Assembly (NCBI GenBank): GCA_000720805.1
Contig: JODI01000041.1
Coordinates: 1 to 64,000 of the forward strand
Direction: 5' to 3'
Length of the DNA: 64,000 bases
Origin: Streptomyces violaceoruber
GTDB lineage: Bacteria > Actinomycetota > Actinomycetes > Streptomycetales > Streptomycetaceae
A program made the position numbers and the translations under genes. Positions within the stretch are counted from its first letter, which is position 1; every line of letters begins with the position of its first letter. Shown here piece after piece: positions 50,112 to 58,994 of the stretch. The notes under the pieces are model-generated. The model was not told the origin of the DNA. It searched no databases and was given only the letters and a program-made list of their open reading frames with translations.

Positions 50112-50591
50112 TCAGACGAGACCGCCCGAGGCCCGCCAACGCCTACGGGTGGGCTTTCCCTCCGACCACCGGGCCCACCCCACCTCGACGAGATCGACCT
50201 CGAACAGCGCCAGGGCGTCCGACAGCCGCGCACCACCGCGCGCCCCGGCCACGGCAGCCTCGCGCGCGTCCTCGTCCTCGACTTCGCGGACGACGCCGCG
50301 CACCGAGAACTCCTCGTCGTCCGGGGGCAACACGGTGGAGTGCAGCGCGATGCGCGGTTCGGCGCGGACATCGGCCAGCTTCGGCGAGCGACGCGTCACG
50401 GCGACGTACAGCCCACGGTCACTCAGAACGGGGGCCACGGGATGAAGCCGGGGGCCACCGTCGGCACTCACGGTCGACAGATAGACGTAACCGTGCTCCT
50501 CGGCGAGCAACATCCGCCCCCGCAGGGCCAGTTCGGGCTCCTGCTCGGCAAACTGGGTCCACAGCACGGGCCCACCGTACTGTGCGCGCAT
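50112..50591 (-). CDS. Pyridoxamine 5'-phosphate oxidase-like (FMN-binding split barrel) protein
   Basis: 159 residues from ATG 50591 (MRAQYGGPVLWTQFAEQEPE...). The split-barrel strands GYVYLSTVSADGGPRLHPVA, GLYVAVTRRSPKLADVRAEP and RIALHSTVLPPDDEEFSVRG are typical of PPOX/F420-type flavin reductases in actinobacteria. C-terminal LFEVDLVEVGWARW is the usual last strand. It probably binds F420 or FMN. Substrate unknown. Divergent from the DinB gene. Confidence 0.8.
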   Translation of the reverse strand: MRAQYGGPVLWTQFAEQEPELALRGRMLLAEEHGYVYLSTVSADGGPRLHPVAPVLSDRGLYVAVTRRSPKLADVRAEPRIALHSTVLPPDDEEFSVRGVVREVEDEDAREAAVAGARGGARLSDALALFEVDLVEVGWARWSEGKPTRRRWRASGGLV

Positions 50592-50666
50592 ACGCGACCG
50601 GGGGCCCTGGACCCCCGATGGGAAAAGCCCTGGCGGACTTGGCCCCCTCGGACGACCATGGGCCGC

Positions 50667-51227
50667 ATGAATGACCAACCCGCACGATGGACCCGCGCCA
50701 CCGTCTACCCCGACATGTGGACCGACCCGGACGAGGACCCCCGCAACAGCGAAGGCGTCAGTCCGGACGGAGAGCTTCCGACACTGCGGGACTACCTGAC
50801 CAGCTACCGTATGACCCTGCGGATGAAGTGCGAGGGCCTGGACGCGGAGCAACTGGCCCGTCGGTCGGTTCCGCCGTCGACGATGTCGCTGCTCGGCCTG
50901 ATTCGGCATCTCGCCAGTGCGGAGCGGGACTGGCGCGACTGGATCACCGAGGGTGCTCCACTGCCGAAGCTGTACGGCGAGAGGGACGCGGACTTCGACG
51001 GAGCCGTCGCCGAGCAGGCCGTGGTCGACGCCGCGTACGCCGACCTGGAGCGCGAGCAGGCCGCGACCGACGCCGCGCTGGCCGAGCACCCGGATCTGGG
51101 CGAGCGGCTGGGGAAGGACCAGATCGCGGTCCGGGAGCTGCTGGTGCACAGGATCGAGGAGTACGCCCGGCACTGCGGGCACGCCGACCTGTTGCGCGAG
51201 TGCGTCGACGGGAGGGTGGGCCAGTAA
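50667..51227 (+). CDS. DinB/MST-type (DUF664) protein
   Basis: 186 residues from ATG 50667; ATG 50658 is an alternative. Four-helix DinB/YfiT-like bundle: TLRDYLTSYRMTLRMKCEGL, SLLGLIRHLASAERDWRDWI (His of the metal site), and RELLVHRIEEYARHCGHADL (H-x3-E-x3-H ligands). Such proteins include mycothiol-dependent transferases and other thiol S-transferases. The exact thiol and substrate are unknown. A pyrimidine-rich tract (51236-51285) follows. Confidence 0.85.
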   Translation: MNDQPARWTRATVYPDMWTDPDEDPRNSEGVSPDGELPTLRDYLTSYRMTLRMKCEGLDAEQLARRSVPPSTMSLLGLIRHLASAERDWRDWITEGAPLPKLYGERDADFDGAVAEQAVVDAAYADLEREQAATDAALAEHPDLGERLGKDQIAVRELLVHRIEEYARHCGHADLLRECVDGRVGQ

Positions 51228-51299
51228 CGCCATTTCTGCCCCTCCTGCCCCTCCTGCCCCCCCCTGCCCCTCCTGCCTCTCCCGCAGTGACAGTGCGCG

Positions 51300-51443
51300 T
51301 CAGCCTTGCCGCCGGCGCCGCCGCAGAACACCGACGGTGCCGCTGAGGGCCACAAACAGGGAGCCGCCCACCAGCCAGGGGAGGTTCGAGGTGACGGATG
51401 GCGTTACCGCGCACCCGCCACGATCACCTGCGCGTCCGGTCAT
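51300..51443 (-). CDS. Tiny single-pass membrane protein coupled to the DUF5707 gene
   Basis: 47 residues from ATG 51443, overlapping the DUF5707 stop as ATGA. After a polar start (MTGRAGDRGGCAVTPSVTSN) comes one helix (LPWLVGGSLFVALSGTVGVL) and an Arg-rich tail (RRRRRQG), a stop-transfer topology with the tail inside. It is too short for standard gene finding but the coupling and topology support it. It may anchor or partner the exported DUF5707 protein. Confidence 0.55.
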   Translation of the reverse strand: MTGRAGDRGGCAVTPSVTSNLPWLVGGSLFVALSGTVGVLRRRRRQG

Positions 51444-51892
51444 CCGACGGTGAAGTCGGCCGCCTTGGTGTCCAGCGTCGTGTCGCCGTCCTTGGCGGTG
51501 GCCAGGACGGCGACGTGCCACAGACCGCGCGGGGACTCGTCGGCTTCGGCACGGGTGACGGTGGCGGTGTAGGCGCAGCGCACGGTGTCCGCACCGGACG
51601 GCTTGCAGACGGCCGACTCGACGGCGGCCATGTCCTTCTCGGTCAGCCCCTGCTTGGCGAAGGACGAGTTCGCCGGCCAGGCCAGGACCTTCACGTTCTT
51701 GACGCCGGAGGACGCCGTCACGTCGGTGGTGAAGGTCAACGAGCCGCCGCGGCCGCCCTCGGGGGCGACGTAGCGGGCAGCGCTGTGCGCCACGGAAGGC
51801 GGCTGGTCACCGGCGTAGGCAACGGCGAACGCTCCGGCACCCGCGAGAACGGCGACACCGGCGGTCACGGAGAAAACGATACGTCGCGACAT
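51440..51892 (-). CDS. Secreted DUF5707-like protein
   Basis: 150 residues from ATG 51892. MSRRIVFSVTAGVAVLAGAG... is a signal peptide or anchor. The mature part SLTFTTDVTASSGVKNVKVL, LAWPANSSFAKQGLTEKDMA, CKPSGADTVRCAYTATVT and RGLWHVAVLATAKDGDTTLD has the two-cysteine beta-sandwich pattern of DUF5707. It is exported; function unknown. It is translationally coupled to a downstream tiny membrane protein. Confidence 0.75.
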   Translation of the reverse strand: MSRRIVFSVTAGVAVLAGAGAFAVAYAGDQPPSVAHSAARYVAPEGGRGGSLTFTTDVTASSGVKNVKVLAWPANSSFAKQGLTEKDMAAVESAVCKPSGADTVRCAYTATVTRAEADESPRGLWHVAVLATAKDGDTTLDTKAADFTVG

Positions 51893-52073
51893 GAGAAATA
51901 CCCCCGACAGGTTCAGTTGGATCAGATCGGCGCTCTCGGCGGCGCCGGTGCACCCATACTTGCCGCGCGGCGGGCGGCGGAGATGAGCGCACGTACTCAA
52001 CTCACGTCTGAGTAGGGCCAGTCCGGGTCGCGGAGTGTCAACGCAGCAGGATCATTCCGCTGGGCCGGCCGAT

Positions 52074-52907
52074 TCAGCCGGCCCCCTCCGGCTGGCAGTG
52101 CGGGCACCACAGCGTGGTGCGGCTGGAGAGGCGGGCGTGGCGCAGGGGGCTGTGGCAGCGGGGGCAGGCGGGGGTGGGGTCGTCACGGTGGCCGGTGAGC
52201 CAGGAGGGGCGTGGGGGAACGCGGCCGGCGGTGACCGCGGAGCGCAGGGTGCGGCGCATGTGGGTGTAGAGGCGGTGGCGTTCGCGCTCGGTGAGGTCGT
52301 TCGCGTGGCAGGTGGGGTTCAGGCGGGCACGCCACAGGATCTCGTCGGCGAGCAGGTTGCCGAGGCCGGCCAGGACGGACTGGTCGGTGAGGACGGTCTT
52401 GACGCGGCCTCGGTGGGCCGAGAGCGCTGCCTCGAACTCCTTGCGGTCCACGGTCAGCGCGTCGGGGCCCTGCCGGTCCAGCAGCCGTGCGACGGCCGCG
52501 TCGTCCTCGGCCAGCCAGAGACCGCGCAGCTTGCGCTGGTCGCGGTAGCGGAGCTGACGGTCCTCGCCCACGGTGAACAGGACGCGGTCGTGGGGGTCGA
52601 GTTCGTCGTCGGGACGGCCGCAGACCAGTCGACCGGTCATGCCGAAGTGGAGGAGGACCGTCGGGCACGCGGGGCCGTCGTCGGCGGGGCCGTCGTCGGT
52701 GCGGGCGTCCTCGGTGCGGGCGAGCAGCCACTTCCCGAGCCGTTCAGGGCTGCCGAACCGCCGGCCCTCCAGCGTCGCGCGCAACCGCCGGGCGCTCACC
52801 CCGTGCAGGACACCGGTGTCGCGTACGTCCACGCGCCGGATGACCTCGCCCTTTGCACAGGACGCGAACACCTTCCGGAATTCCTCGACGTCCGGCAGCT
52901 CGGGCAT
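52074..52907 (-). CDS. Fpg/Nei-family DNA glycosylase
   Basis: 277 residues. After Met removal, the catalytic N-terminus is PELPDVEEFRKVF (Pro 1 Schiff base, Glu 2). FGMTGRLVCG provides the conserved Lys-loop region, the helix-two-turn-helix is SVLAGLGNLLADEILWRARL, and the zinc finger ends the protein (CPRCHSPLRHARLSSRTTLW ... CPHC). It is a bifunctional glycosylase/lyase for oxidised bases. Its minus-strand leader (52908-52975) is almost pure purine, with several GGAGG-like sites. Confidence 0.92.
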   Translation of the reverse strand: MPELPDVEEFRKVFASCAKGEVIRRVDVRDTGVLHGVSARRLRATLEGRRFGSPERLGKWLLARTEDARTDDGPADDGPACPTVLLHFGMTGRLVCGRPDDELDPHDRVLFTVGEDRQLRYRDQRKLRGLWLAEDDAAVARLLDRQGPDALTVDRKEFEAALSAHRGRVKTVLTDQSVLAGLGNLLADEILWRARLNPTCHANDLTERERHRLYTHMRRTLRSAVTAGRVPPRPSWLTGHRDDPTPACPRCHSPLRHARLSSRTTLWCPHCQPEGAG

Positions 52908-53047
52908 GGTGCTCCTCCCTCTGTTCCTCCTCTTTTCCCCCTCTGTTCCTCCCTCTGATTCTCCTTCCCCAGCCCCTCAGATACATGGTCGCTCCCCGCG
53001 CACCCGGGCGCAGCTCCCTCGCTGCCCCCCGGCCGCCGCCCGCCGTC

Positions 53048-55609
53048 TCACTGGGCCCGGACCGCCTCGGCGGGAGGCATCCGCAGGGCCTGCCGAGTGG
53101 GCAGTTCGATGGTGAGGAACGCCGTGACGGTGACCGTGAGGGCGAGGGCCGGCAGGAGCCAGGGCGGGCCGTCGGGCCAGGGGCGGCCGAGGAAGCCCTG
53201 GCCGAGGAGGGCGAGGGGGAGCGCGGACAGGAGGAGAGCCGTGACGAGGGCGGTCGCCGCGGTGACCGCCGCCTCGCGGCGCATCATCGCGCGGATCTGT
53301 CGGGGTGTGGTGCCGTTGAGGCGGAGGGCGGCCATCTCGATCCTGCGCTGGGCGGTGGCGGCGACGAGCTTGTTGGCGATGCTCAGCAGCAGGTAGACCA
53401 GCAGGACCACGACGGTCGCCAGGTTGATCCACACCTCGGGCGGGGCGTCCTTCAGGCCGTCGGCGTATGCCGGGTTCGCCTCCGCGAGGTCCAGGCCGGG
53501 GCGGGACGCGGCGAGGGCGGCCAGGGCCCGGTCGGCCGCCGCCGTGCCGTCCGTGCGGATCAGGATGCTCTGGTCGAGTCCCGTGGTGGTGTGTCCGGCC
53601 GCCAGGTCGTGGGAGAGGACCACCGGGCCGAAGCCGAGGCCGCGGTCGTACACGGCGACCACCCTGGCGTCGACGCGGGCGCCGTCGCCGAGGACGAGCG
53701 AGATGTGGCGGCCCACTCCGGCGGAGCGCGTGCGGGCGACGTCGCCGCTCACGGCGACGGTGGCGCCGGTGAGGCCGTTCAGGCCGCCGTCCCGTACGTC
53801 GAGGTCGAGGACGCCCCGCGCGTCCGGCGTGAGGATCATCGCGGAGTCGGCCTCCGACACGGGATCGCCGAACTGCTCGTAGGTCCACACGACCGTCGTG
53901 CTGCCCACGGGGGCCGCCGACCGTACGCCCGGGGTGTTCCGTACGGCGGTCAGGGTGCCGTCGGGCAGTCCGCCCAGGGCGGGTGCGCTCAGGCGCTGCT
54001 GGGCGAGGGTGCCGGTGCGGGTGTCCTGGGTGGTGGCGGCCAGGACGGTGGTCTGGGTGAGGGTGTACGTCAGCACGAACACGACCGCCATGGCCAGCGT
54101 GCTGACGATGCCCGCGTTGCGCAGGGCGTAGGCACGGACGTTGGACATCGCCAGCCAGGTCGGCGCGGAGGCGGAGCGAGTGTGCCGGGACGCGGCGGCG
54201 CCGATGGACCGTACGAGGGCGGGGCCGACGAGGGCCAGGCCGATCGCGCCGATGATGCCGGCCATGGAGGTGGCGGTGGCGCCGAGCACGGTACGGGAGA
54301 AGAGCGGGACGACCGACATCGTGGTGGCGGCGGCGATGACCACGACGCCGGACCGCGTACGGGCCTTCGACGGATCGCGGGGTTCGCTGCGCGACTCGGC
54401 GACGGCCTCCGTCGCCGGCATGCGCGAGGTCCGCCAGGCCGCGCCCCGCGCCGAGAGCTGCACGGCCCCGGCGGTGAGCAGGAGTGTCGCGACGGCGGGC
54501 AACGGGCTGATGGTGAGGGGGAGTTCGAGCGGTACGACACCCCGGTCAGCCAGCAGCCGGCGGAACTGTCCGGCCAGCAGGTACCCCACGCCCACGCCGG
54601 GCAGGAGTGCCACGGCCGCGATGACGGTGGCCTGGGTCGCGGCGAGCCGTCGAATCTGCCGGGGGGTCGCGCCGACCGCCCGCATCAGCGCCAGGTCGCG
54701 GCGCTGCCCGCCGATCGCCACGGCCAGCGCGCTCGCCATGACAAAGCCGGTGATCAGCAGGATCACCCCGGCGAGGGAGCCGGCGAGCAGGATCAGGAGG
54801 GAGCGGCTCGCGCCGGCGCCGGGCGAGACGAGGTCGCCTCGGTCCGCACCGGTGACCGTCTCCAGTCCGGTGCCCCTCAGCTTCGTACGGACCTCGGCGG
54901 CGACCTTCTCGTCGGCGCCGCGTGCGGTGCGCAGGCCGATCAGGTCGACGGTTCCGGCGCGTGCTCCGGCATGGGTTCCGGCACGCGCCGCGATGTCGCG
55001 GCCGGACAGTCGTACGGCCGTCTCGTCGGCGAACAGCACACCGGCGCCCGGCGCGTCGACCACCGCCGAGACGCGGTATCCGGCGGCGGGCCGGCCGGCC
55101 GCGACGACCTGGACCCGGTCGCCCACCGTCGCCCCCGCCGCGGCGGCGGTGGCACGGTCCACGGCGATCTCGCCCGGACCGGTGGGTGCGCCGCCCTCGA
55201 CCTTCGGGTCTTCCAGCAGGCCGGTCGAGGACCAGCCGTGCCCGGCGGACGCGGGGTCGGCGGCCGGTACGACCCTGCCCCGGGCGTCGACGAGGGCGGC
55301 GGGGAAGCCGATGTCGCCGACCGTTGCCTCGACGCCCGGCAGCGCGGCCAGCTCCGTGACCAGACGGGCCGGGACGGTACGGCGCTCCGGGAGAGCTATC
55401 GGCAGGTCGCCGCTGGGGTGGAACTCCTGGTCGGCGGCGACCACGACGTCCGCGCCGGCGAGCCGGCCGGGCGGCAGGTGGGAGCGCAGACCGGACTCGG
55501 CCAGGACGCCGGTGCCGGTGATCAGGGCGGCACCGCCGAGGACCGCGCAGGCCACGGCGATCAGCGCGGTGATCCGGTGCCCGGCCATACGTATCGCGAG
55601 ATGCAGCAT
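53048..55609 (-). CDS. FtsX/MacB-type ABC transporter permease
   Basis: 853 residues. N-terminal helix (HRITALIAVACAVLGGAALI), a large extracellular MacB-like domain (~45-240), then three FtsX helices (~265-390: LLILLAGSLAGVILLITGFV; ATVIAAVALLPGVGVGYLL), a further helix pair and second extracellular region (~400-690), and a second FtsX domain with helices near 700-845. The two-domain arrangement is typical of single-polypeptide FtsX permeases that pair with one ATPase to move lipoproteins, peptides or antibiotics or to transmit signals. Encoded five bases after its ATPase. Confidence 0.9.
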   Translation of the reverse strand: MLHLAIRMAGHRITALIAVACAVLGGAALITGTGVLAESGLRSHLPPGRLAGADVVVAADQEFHPSGDLPIALPERRTVPARLVTELAALPGVEATVGDIGFPAALVDARGRVVPAADPASAGHGWSSTGLLEDPKVEGGAPTGPGEIAVDRATAAAAGATVGDRVQVVAAGRPAAGYRVSAVVDAPGAGVLFADETAVRLSGRDIAARAGTHAGARAGTVDLIGLRTARGADEKVAAEVRTKLRGTGLETVTGADRGDLVSPGAGASRSLLILLAGSLAGVILLITGFVMASALAVAIGGQRRDLALMRAVGATPRQIRRLAATQATVIAAVALLPGVGVGYLLAGQFRRLLADRGVVPLELPLTISPLPAVATLLLTAGAVQLSARGAAWRTSRMPATEAVAESRSEPRDPSKARTRSGVVVIAAATTMSVVPLFSRTVLGATATSMAGIIGAIGLALVGPALVRSIGAAASRHTRSASAPTWLAMSNVRAYALRNAGIVSTLAMAVVFVLTYTLTQTTVLAATTQDTRTGTLAQQRLSAPALGGLPDGTLTAVRNTPGVRSAAPVGSTTVVWTYEQFGDPVSEADSAMILTPDARGVLDLDVRDGGLNGLTGATVAVSGDVARTRSAGVGRHISLVLGDGARVDARVVAVYDRGLGFGPVVLSHDLAAGHTTTGLDQSILIRTDGTAAADRALAALAASRPGLDLAEANPAYADGLKDAPPEVWINLATVVVLLVYLLLSIANKLVAATAQRRIEMAALRLNGTTPRQIRAMMRREAAVTAATALVTALLLSALPLALLGQGFLGRPWPDGPPWLLPALALTVTVTAFLTIELPTRQALRMPPAEAVRAQ

Positions 55610-55615
55610 GATCTG

Positions 55616-56335
55616 CTACCTCTTTCCCAACGCGACGAGACGGTCGGCCAGTTGGGGCGCCGTCGGGGCGTCCAGCGCGTCGACCACCCGCCCGTCGGCC
55701 ATCACCAGCACCCGGTGCGCCCGGGCCGCGGCGGCCGGGTCGTGGGTGACCATCACCACCGTCTGGTGCAGGTCGCCCACGAGGTCCCGCAGCAGGTCCA
55801 GGACCTCGTGGGCGCTGCGCAGGTCCAGCGCGCCGGTCGGCTCGTCGGCGAACACGACGGCCGGTCTGGCCACCAACGCCCGCACCACGGCGGCCCGTTG
55901 CTGCTGGCCGCCGGAGAGTTCGGCGGGGCGGTGGGTGAGCCGGTCGGCCAGCCCGACCCGCTGGACGAGCGTGCGCAGCCAGTCGTGGTCCGGGGCGCGG
56001 CCGGCCAGGCGCAGCGGCAGCGTGATGTTGTCCTCGATGCTGAGGGAGGGGATCAGGTTGTACGCCTGGAAGACGAACCCGACGCGTTCCCGGCGCAGTT
56101 CGGTACGGCGGGTCTCGTTCAGGCCGCCGATCTCCTGGCCGCCGATGCGGATGCTCCCGGACGTCGGGGAGTCCAGCCCGGCGGCACAGTGCATCAGCGT
56201 GCTCTTGCCGGAGCCCGACGGGCCCATCACGGCCAGGAACGTGCCGCGTTCCACGGTCAGCGACACGTCGTCGAGGGCGCGTACGCCCGCCGCGTACTCC
56301 TTGCTGACCCGGCTGAGGGTGATCGCGGCGGTCAT
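55616..56335 (-). CDS. ABC transporter ATP-binding protein (LolD/MacB type)
   Basis: 239 residues from ATG 56335, overlapping the upstream small gene's stop (ATGA). Walker A GPSGSGKST, Q-loop FVFQAYNLIPSLSIEDN, signature LSGGQQQRAAVVRALV, Walker B PAVVFADEPTGALD and the H-loop VMVTHDPA are all complete. It energises the adjacent FtsX-type permease. Such ATPase/permease pairs with a divergent two-component system frequently serve peptide-antibiotic or envelope-stress resistance. Confidence 0.95.
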   Translation of the reverse strand: MTAAITLSRVSKEYAAGVRALDDVSLTVERGTFLAVMGPSGSGKSTLMHCAAGLDSPTSGSIRIGGQEIGGLNETRRTELRRERVGFVFQAYNLIPSLSIEDNITLPLRLAGRAPDHDWLRTLVQRVGLADRLTHRPAELSGGQQQRAAVVRALVARPAVVFADEPTGALDLRSAHEVLDLLRDLVGDLHQTVVMVTHDPAAAARAHRVLVMADGRVVDALDAPTAPQLADRLVALGKR

Positions 56336-56574
56336 CGACGGCCCCGCAGGGCGCGCACCGCGAGGGTTCCGCCGCACAGCACGGTGACCATGCCGCAGAC
56401 CAGGTGCACCCAGGTGTCGGCGCCGGAGTAGGAGGCGGCCATGTTCGCGACCGCGCTGATGACGACCACGGACCAGAGCAGGGTGCGGGCCACTTCTCCT
56501 CGGGTGAGGCGGTCGGGGGCGGCGGATGTGCTGGTGCTCGGGGTCAGGTTCGTGTTCATGTCCGTGTGCGGCAT
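56332..56574 (-). CDS. Small two-helix membrane protein of the ABC operon
   Basis: 80 residues from ATG 56574 with GGGAGAA upstream. A Thr/Ser-rich start (MPHTDMNTNLTPSTSTSAAP) is followed by helices TLLWSVVVISAVANMAA and WVHLVCGMVTVLCGGTLAV and an Arg-rich tail. The stop overlaps the ATPase start, implying fixed stoichiometry with the ABC transporter. It may be an accessory or regulatory subunit. No known family is recognised. Confidence 0.7.
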   Translation of the reverse strand: MPHTDMNTNLTPSTSTSAAPDRLTRGEVARTLLWSVVVISAVANMAASYSGADTWVHLVCGMVTVLCGGTLAVRALRGRR

Positions 56575-56755
56575 GGGCTTCTCCCGTGGTCCGGTGCCGT
56601 TCGCGCTGTCGTCACCGACGCTATGGATCAGCACCCCCTCGGGCCGATCCCGCAGCCCGCCCGGTTCGAGGTACAGCAGGCTGTACTTCCCGGTCCCGGC
56701 GCCCTCCGTGAACCGCCGTTCGGCATAAGGTCGTTCGCGACCGAGGGAGGGTGGG

Positions 56756-58027
56756 ATGGCAACTCACCAGGACACCGCCGCCGCTGAGGGGGCCGGCCTC
56801 AAGGACGTCGTCGTGCACACCCTGAGCGCCGCGGGCACCGCGATCCGACAGCTCGCCTCCGGACTCGGTACGGCCCTGCTCGCGCTGCTGGTACTGCTGT
56901 GGGCGGCCGTCACCTTCGTGACGAGCCCGGTCGGGGTGGGGCTGCTCATGGCGCCCGCCCTGCTGCGCGCCCTGCACGCCCTGGCGGGGAAGGAACGTGC
57001 CCGGCTCGACCGTTGGGGTCCGGAGGTCGTCTCCCCGGACCCTCCGCCGACCCGGCTGCGGCTCGCCCTCGTCGACCCCGCCACCCGACGGGAACTGCGC
57101 TGGCTGGTCCGGCACGCGACCCTCGGGCTGCTCCTGGGGCTGCTCGGTGTCCTGCTGCCGCTCCTCGCCGTCCGTGACACCACGTTCCCGCTGTACTGGC
57201 AGCTCGCCCCCAAGGACGCGACCGCCACGTCACTCGGCTTCGGCAGCGCGCACTCCTGGCCCGACGCCCTCGCCGTGTCCCTGCTGGGCCTGGGCTGGAT
57301 CGTCATCATCCTCGGGCTGGGCCCCGGTATGGCCCGGCTCCAGATGCGGCCCGGACGGCATCTCCTGGCGGCCGGTCCGGACGTCGATCTCTCCCTGCGT
57401 GTCGCGGAGCTGACGGCCACGCGGGCCGCCGCACTGGACGCCCACGCGGTCGAACTGCGCCGCATCGAGCGGTCGTTGCACGACGGCACGCAGAACCGGA
57501 TCGTCAGTGTCACCGTCCTGCTCGGCGCGGCCCGCCGTATGGTCGCCCGTGACCCGGCCGGCGCCGACGAACTCCTCGAACGCGCCCAGTCCGCCGCCGA
57601 ACAGGCCCTCGCCGAGCTGCGCGCCGTCTCCCGGAGCATCCTGCCGCCGGTCCTGGACGACCGGGGGCTGGCCGGCGCGCTCTCGGGGCTGGCGGCTCAG
57701 AGCGCGGTGCCCTGCACGATCGACGTCGACGTACCCGAACGCTGCGCCGCCGCCGTGGAGGCGACCGCCTACTTCGTCGTCGCCGAGGCGCTGACCAACA
57801 TCGCCAAGCACAGCGGGGCCCACAACGCCGCCGTCACGGCCCGCGGCCGGGGCGGCCGGCTGCGGCTGCGCGTCGAGGACGACGGCCGGGGCGGCGCCGA
57901 CGAGGACGGCGGCTCCGGCCTCACCGGCATCCGCCGCCGGATCGCGGCGCTCGACGGTAATCTCACCCTGGCCAGCCCGCCCGGCGGCCCGACAACCCTC
58001 GAGGTGGACCTCCCCTGTGGATCGTGA
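56756..58027 (+). CDS. Sensor histidine kinase (NarL/HisKA_3 type)
   Basis: 423 residues. Hydrophobic segments near 33-66, 115-150 and 175-205 provide the membrane sensor. HisKA_3 dimerisation region: IERSLHDGTQNRIVSVTVL with the phospho-acceptor His 242. HATPase: VVAEALTNIAKHSGAHNA (N-box), RVEDDGRGGADEDGGSGLTG (D and G boxes). It autophosphorylates and signals to the following regulator, whose GTG start lies inside its last codons. Divergent from the ABC operon, which it likely controls. Confidence 0.92.
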   Translation: MATHQDTAAAEGAGLKDVVVHTLSAAGTAIRQLASGLGTALLALLVLLWAAVTFVTSPVGVGLLMAPALLRALHALAGKERARLDRWGPEVVSPDPPPTRLRLALVDPATRRELRWLVRHATLGLLLGLLGVLLPLLAVRDTTFPLYWQLAPKDATATSLGFGSAHSWPDALAVSLLGLGWIVIILGLGPGMARLQMRPGRHLLAAGPDVDLSLRVAELTATRAAALDAHAVELRRIERSLHDGTQNRIVSVTVLLGAARRMVARDPAGADELLERAQSAAEQALAELRAVSRSILPPVLDDRGLAGALSGLAAQSAVPCTIDVDVPERCAAAVEATAYFVVAEALTNIAKHSGAHNAAVTARGRGGRLRLRVEDDGRGGADEDGGSGLTGIRRRIAALDGNLTLASPPGGPTTLEVDLPCGS

Positions 58028-58778
58028 CCAGCGGATGAACGGCGACCAGCGGACGGACCGCGCCCCGAGGACGAACGGTGACCAGCGGACGGACCCCACC
58101 GCGACGACCGACGGTGACCTGCGGATCGTCATAGCCGAGGACGACCCCCTGCTGCGCGAGGGCCTCGCCCTGCTGCTGCGCGCCGAGGGCCTCGACGTCG
58201 TGGCCACCGCCGGTACCCCGGACGGGGTGCTGGACGCCATCGACGCCCACGCACCGGACGTCGCCATCCTCGACGTCCGGATGCCGCCGACGCACACCGA
58301 CGAGGGGATCGTCGCGGCGGTCGAGGCGCGGCGCCGGCGACCCGACCTCGCCGTCCTGGTCCTGTCCGCCTACGTCGAGCAGAGCTTCGCCACCGAACTG
58401 CTCGGCGGCGGCGTGAGCGGCCTCGGCTATCTGCTGAAGGAACGCGTCGGACGGGTCGAGGAGTTCCTCGACGCCCTGCGCCGGGTGGCGGACGGTGGCA
58501 CCGCCATCGACCCCGAGGTCGTGGCCCAGTTGTTCACCCGCTCCCGCCAGGACCCCCGCCTGGAACGGCTCAGTCCCCGCGAACGGGACGTACTCGCCCT
58601 GATGGCGGAGGGGTTGGGCAACTCCGCCATCGCCGGCCGGCTCGTCGTCACCGAGGGCGCCGTCCACAAGCACATCCGCAGCATCTTCGCCAAGCTCGAC
58701 CTGTCCCCCGCCGACCAGGTGGACCGGCGGGTGGCCGCGGTCCTGCGGTACCTGGAGGACGTACGCCGCCTCGCCTGA
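58017..58778 (+). CDS. Response regulator, NarL/LuxR family
   Basis: 253 residues from GTG 58017, overlapping the kinase gene by 11 bases. A polar N-terminal extension of ~35 residues contains a small repeat (NGDQRTD twice). The receiver domain shows IAEDDPLLREGLA and the phospho-acceptor AILDVRMPP (Asp 86), then LGYLLKERVGRVEEFL. The LuxR HTH is LSPRERDVLALMAEGLGNSA...VTEGAVHKHIRSIFAKL. Cognate regulator of the preceding kinase, probably activating the divergent ABC genes. Confidence 0.93.
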   Translation: MDRDQRMNGDQRTDRAPRTNGDQRTDPTATTDGDLRIVIAEDDPLLREGLALLLRAEGLDVVATAGTPDGVLDAIDAHAPDVAILDVRMPPTHTDEGIVAAVEARRRRPDLAVLVLSAYVEQSFATELLGGGVSGLGYLLKERVGRVEEFLDALRRVADGGTAIDPEVVAQLFTRSRQDPRLERLSPRERDVLALMAEGLGNSAIAGRLVVTEGAVHKHIRSIFAKLDLSPADQVDRRVAAVLRYLEDVRRLA

Positions 58779-58782
58779 GCCG

Positions 58783-58860
58783 CCAGGGCCCTTCTGATGG
58801 ATCTCCGCGGCGTCGCGACGCCCGGCACGCACGCTCACCGCACGGCGCGAAGGGCCCTGG
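58783..58860. repeat. 78-bp segment bounded by 12-base inverted repeats
   Basis: CCAGGGCCCTTC (58783) and GAAGGGCCCTGG (ends 58860) are perfect inverted ends enclosing 54 bases, beginning five bases after the response-regulator stop. The left end GGGCCCTTCTGATGGATC resembles GGGCCTTACTGATGGATC at 20768, also directly after a stop codon. Either a miniature mobile element or a large terminator. Confidence 0.5.
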
Positions 58861-58994
58861 GACGACGCGCGAGGTAGGGCAGGCTGTACGTCGGACCGGC
58901 CAGCTGGCGTCATGGTGAGGCGGGCTGCCTCCTCCTAGGTTGGTGATCACACCGAGGACGCGACGCGGTGCACCGACCACCAGGGAGAAAGCCC

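Noticed and set aside
51236..51285. Functional repeat of TGCCCCTCC units
   Set aside because: Low-complexity pyrimidine tract just past a stop codon, without a consistent unit or symmetry.
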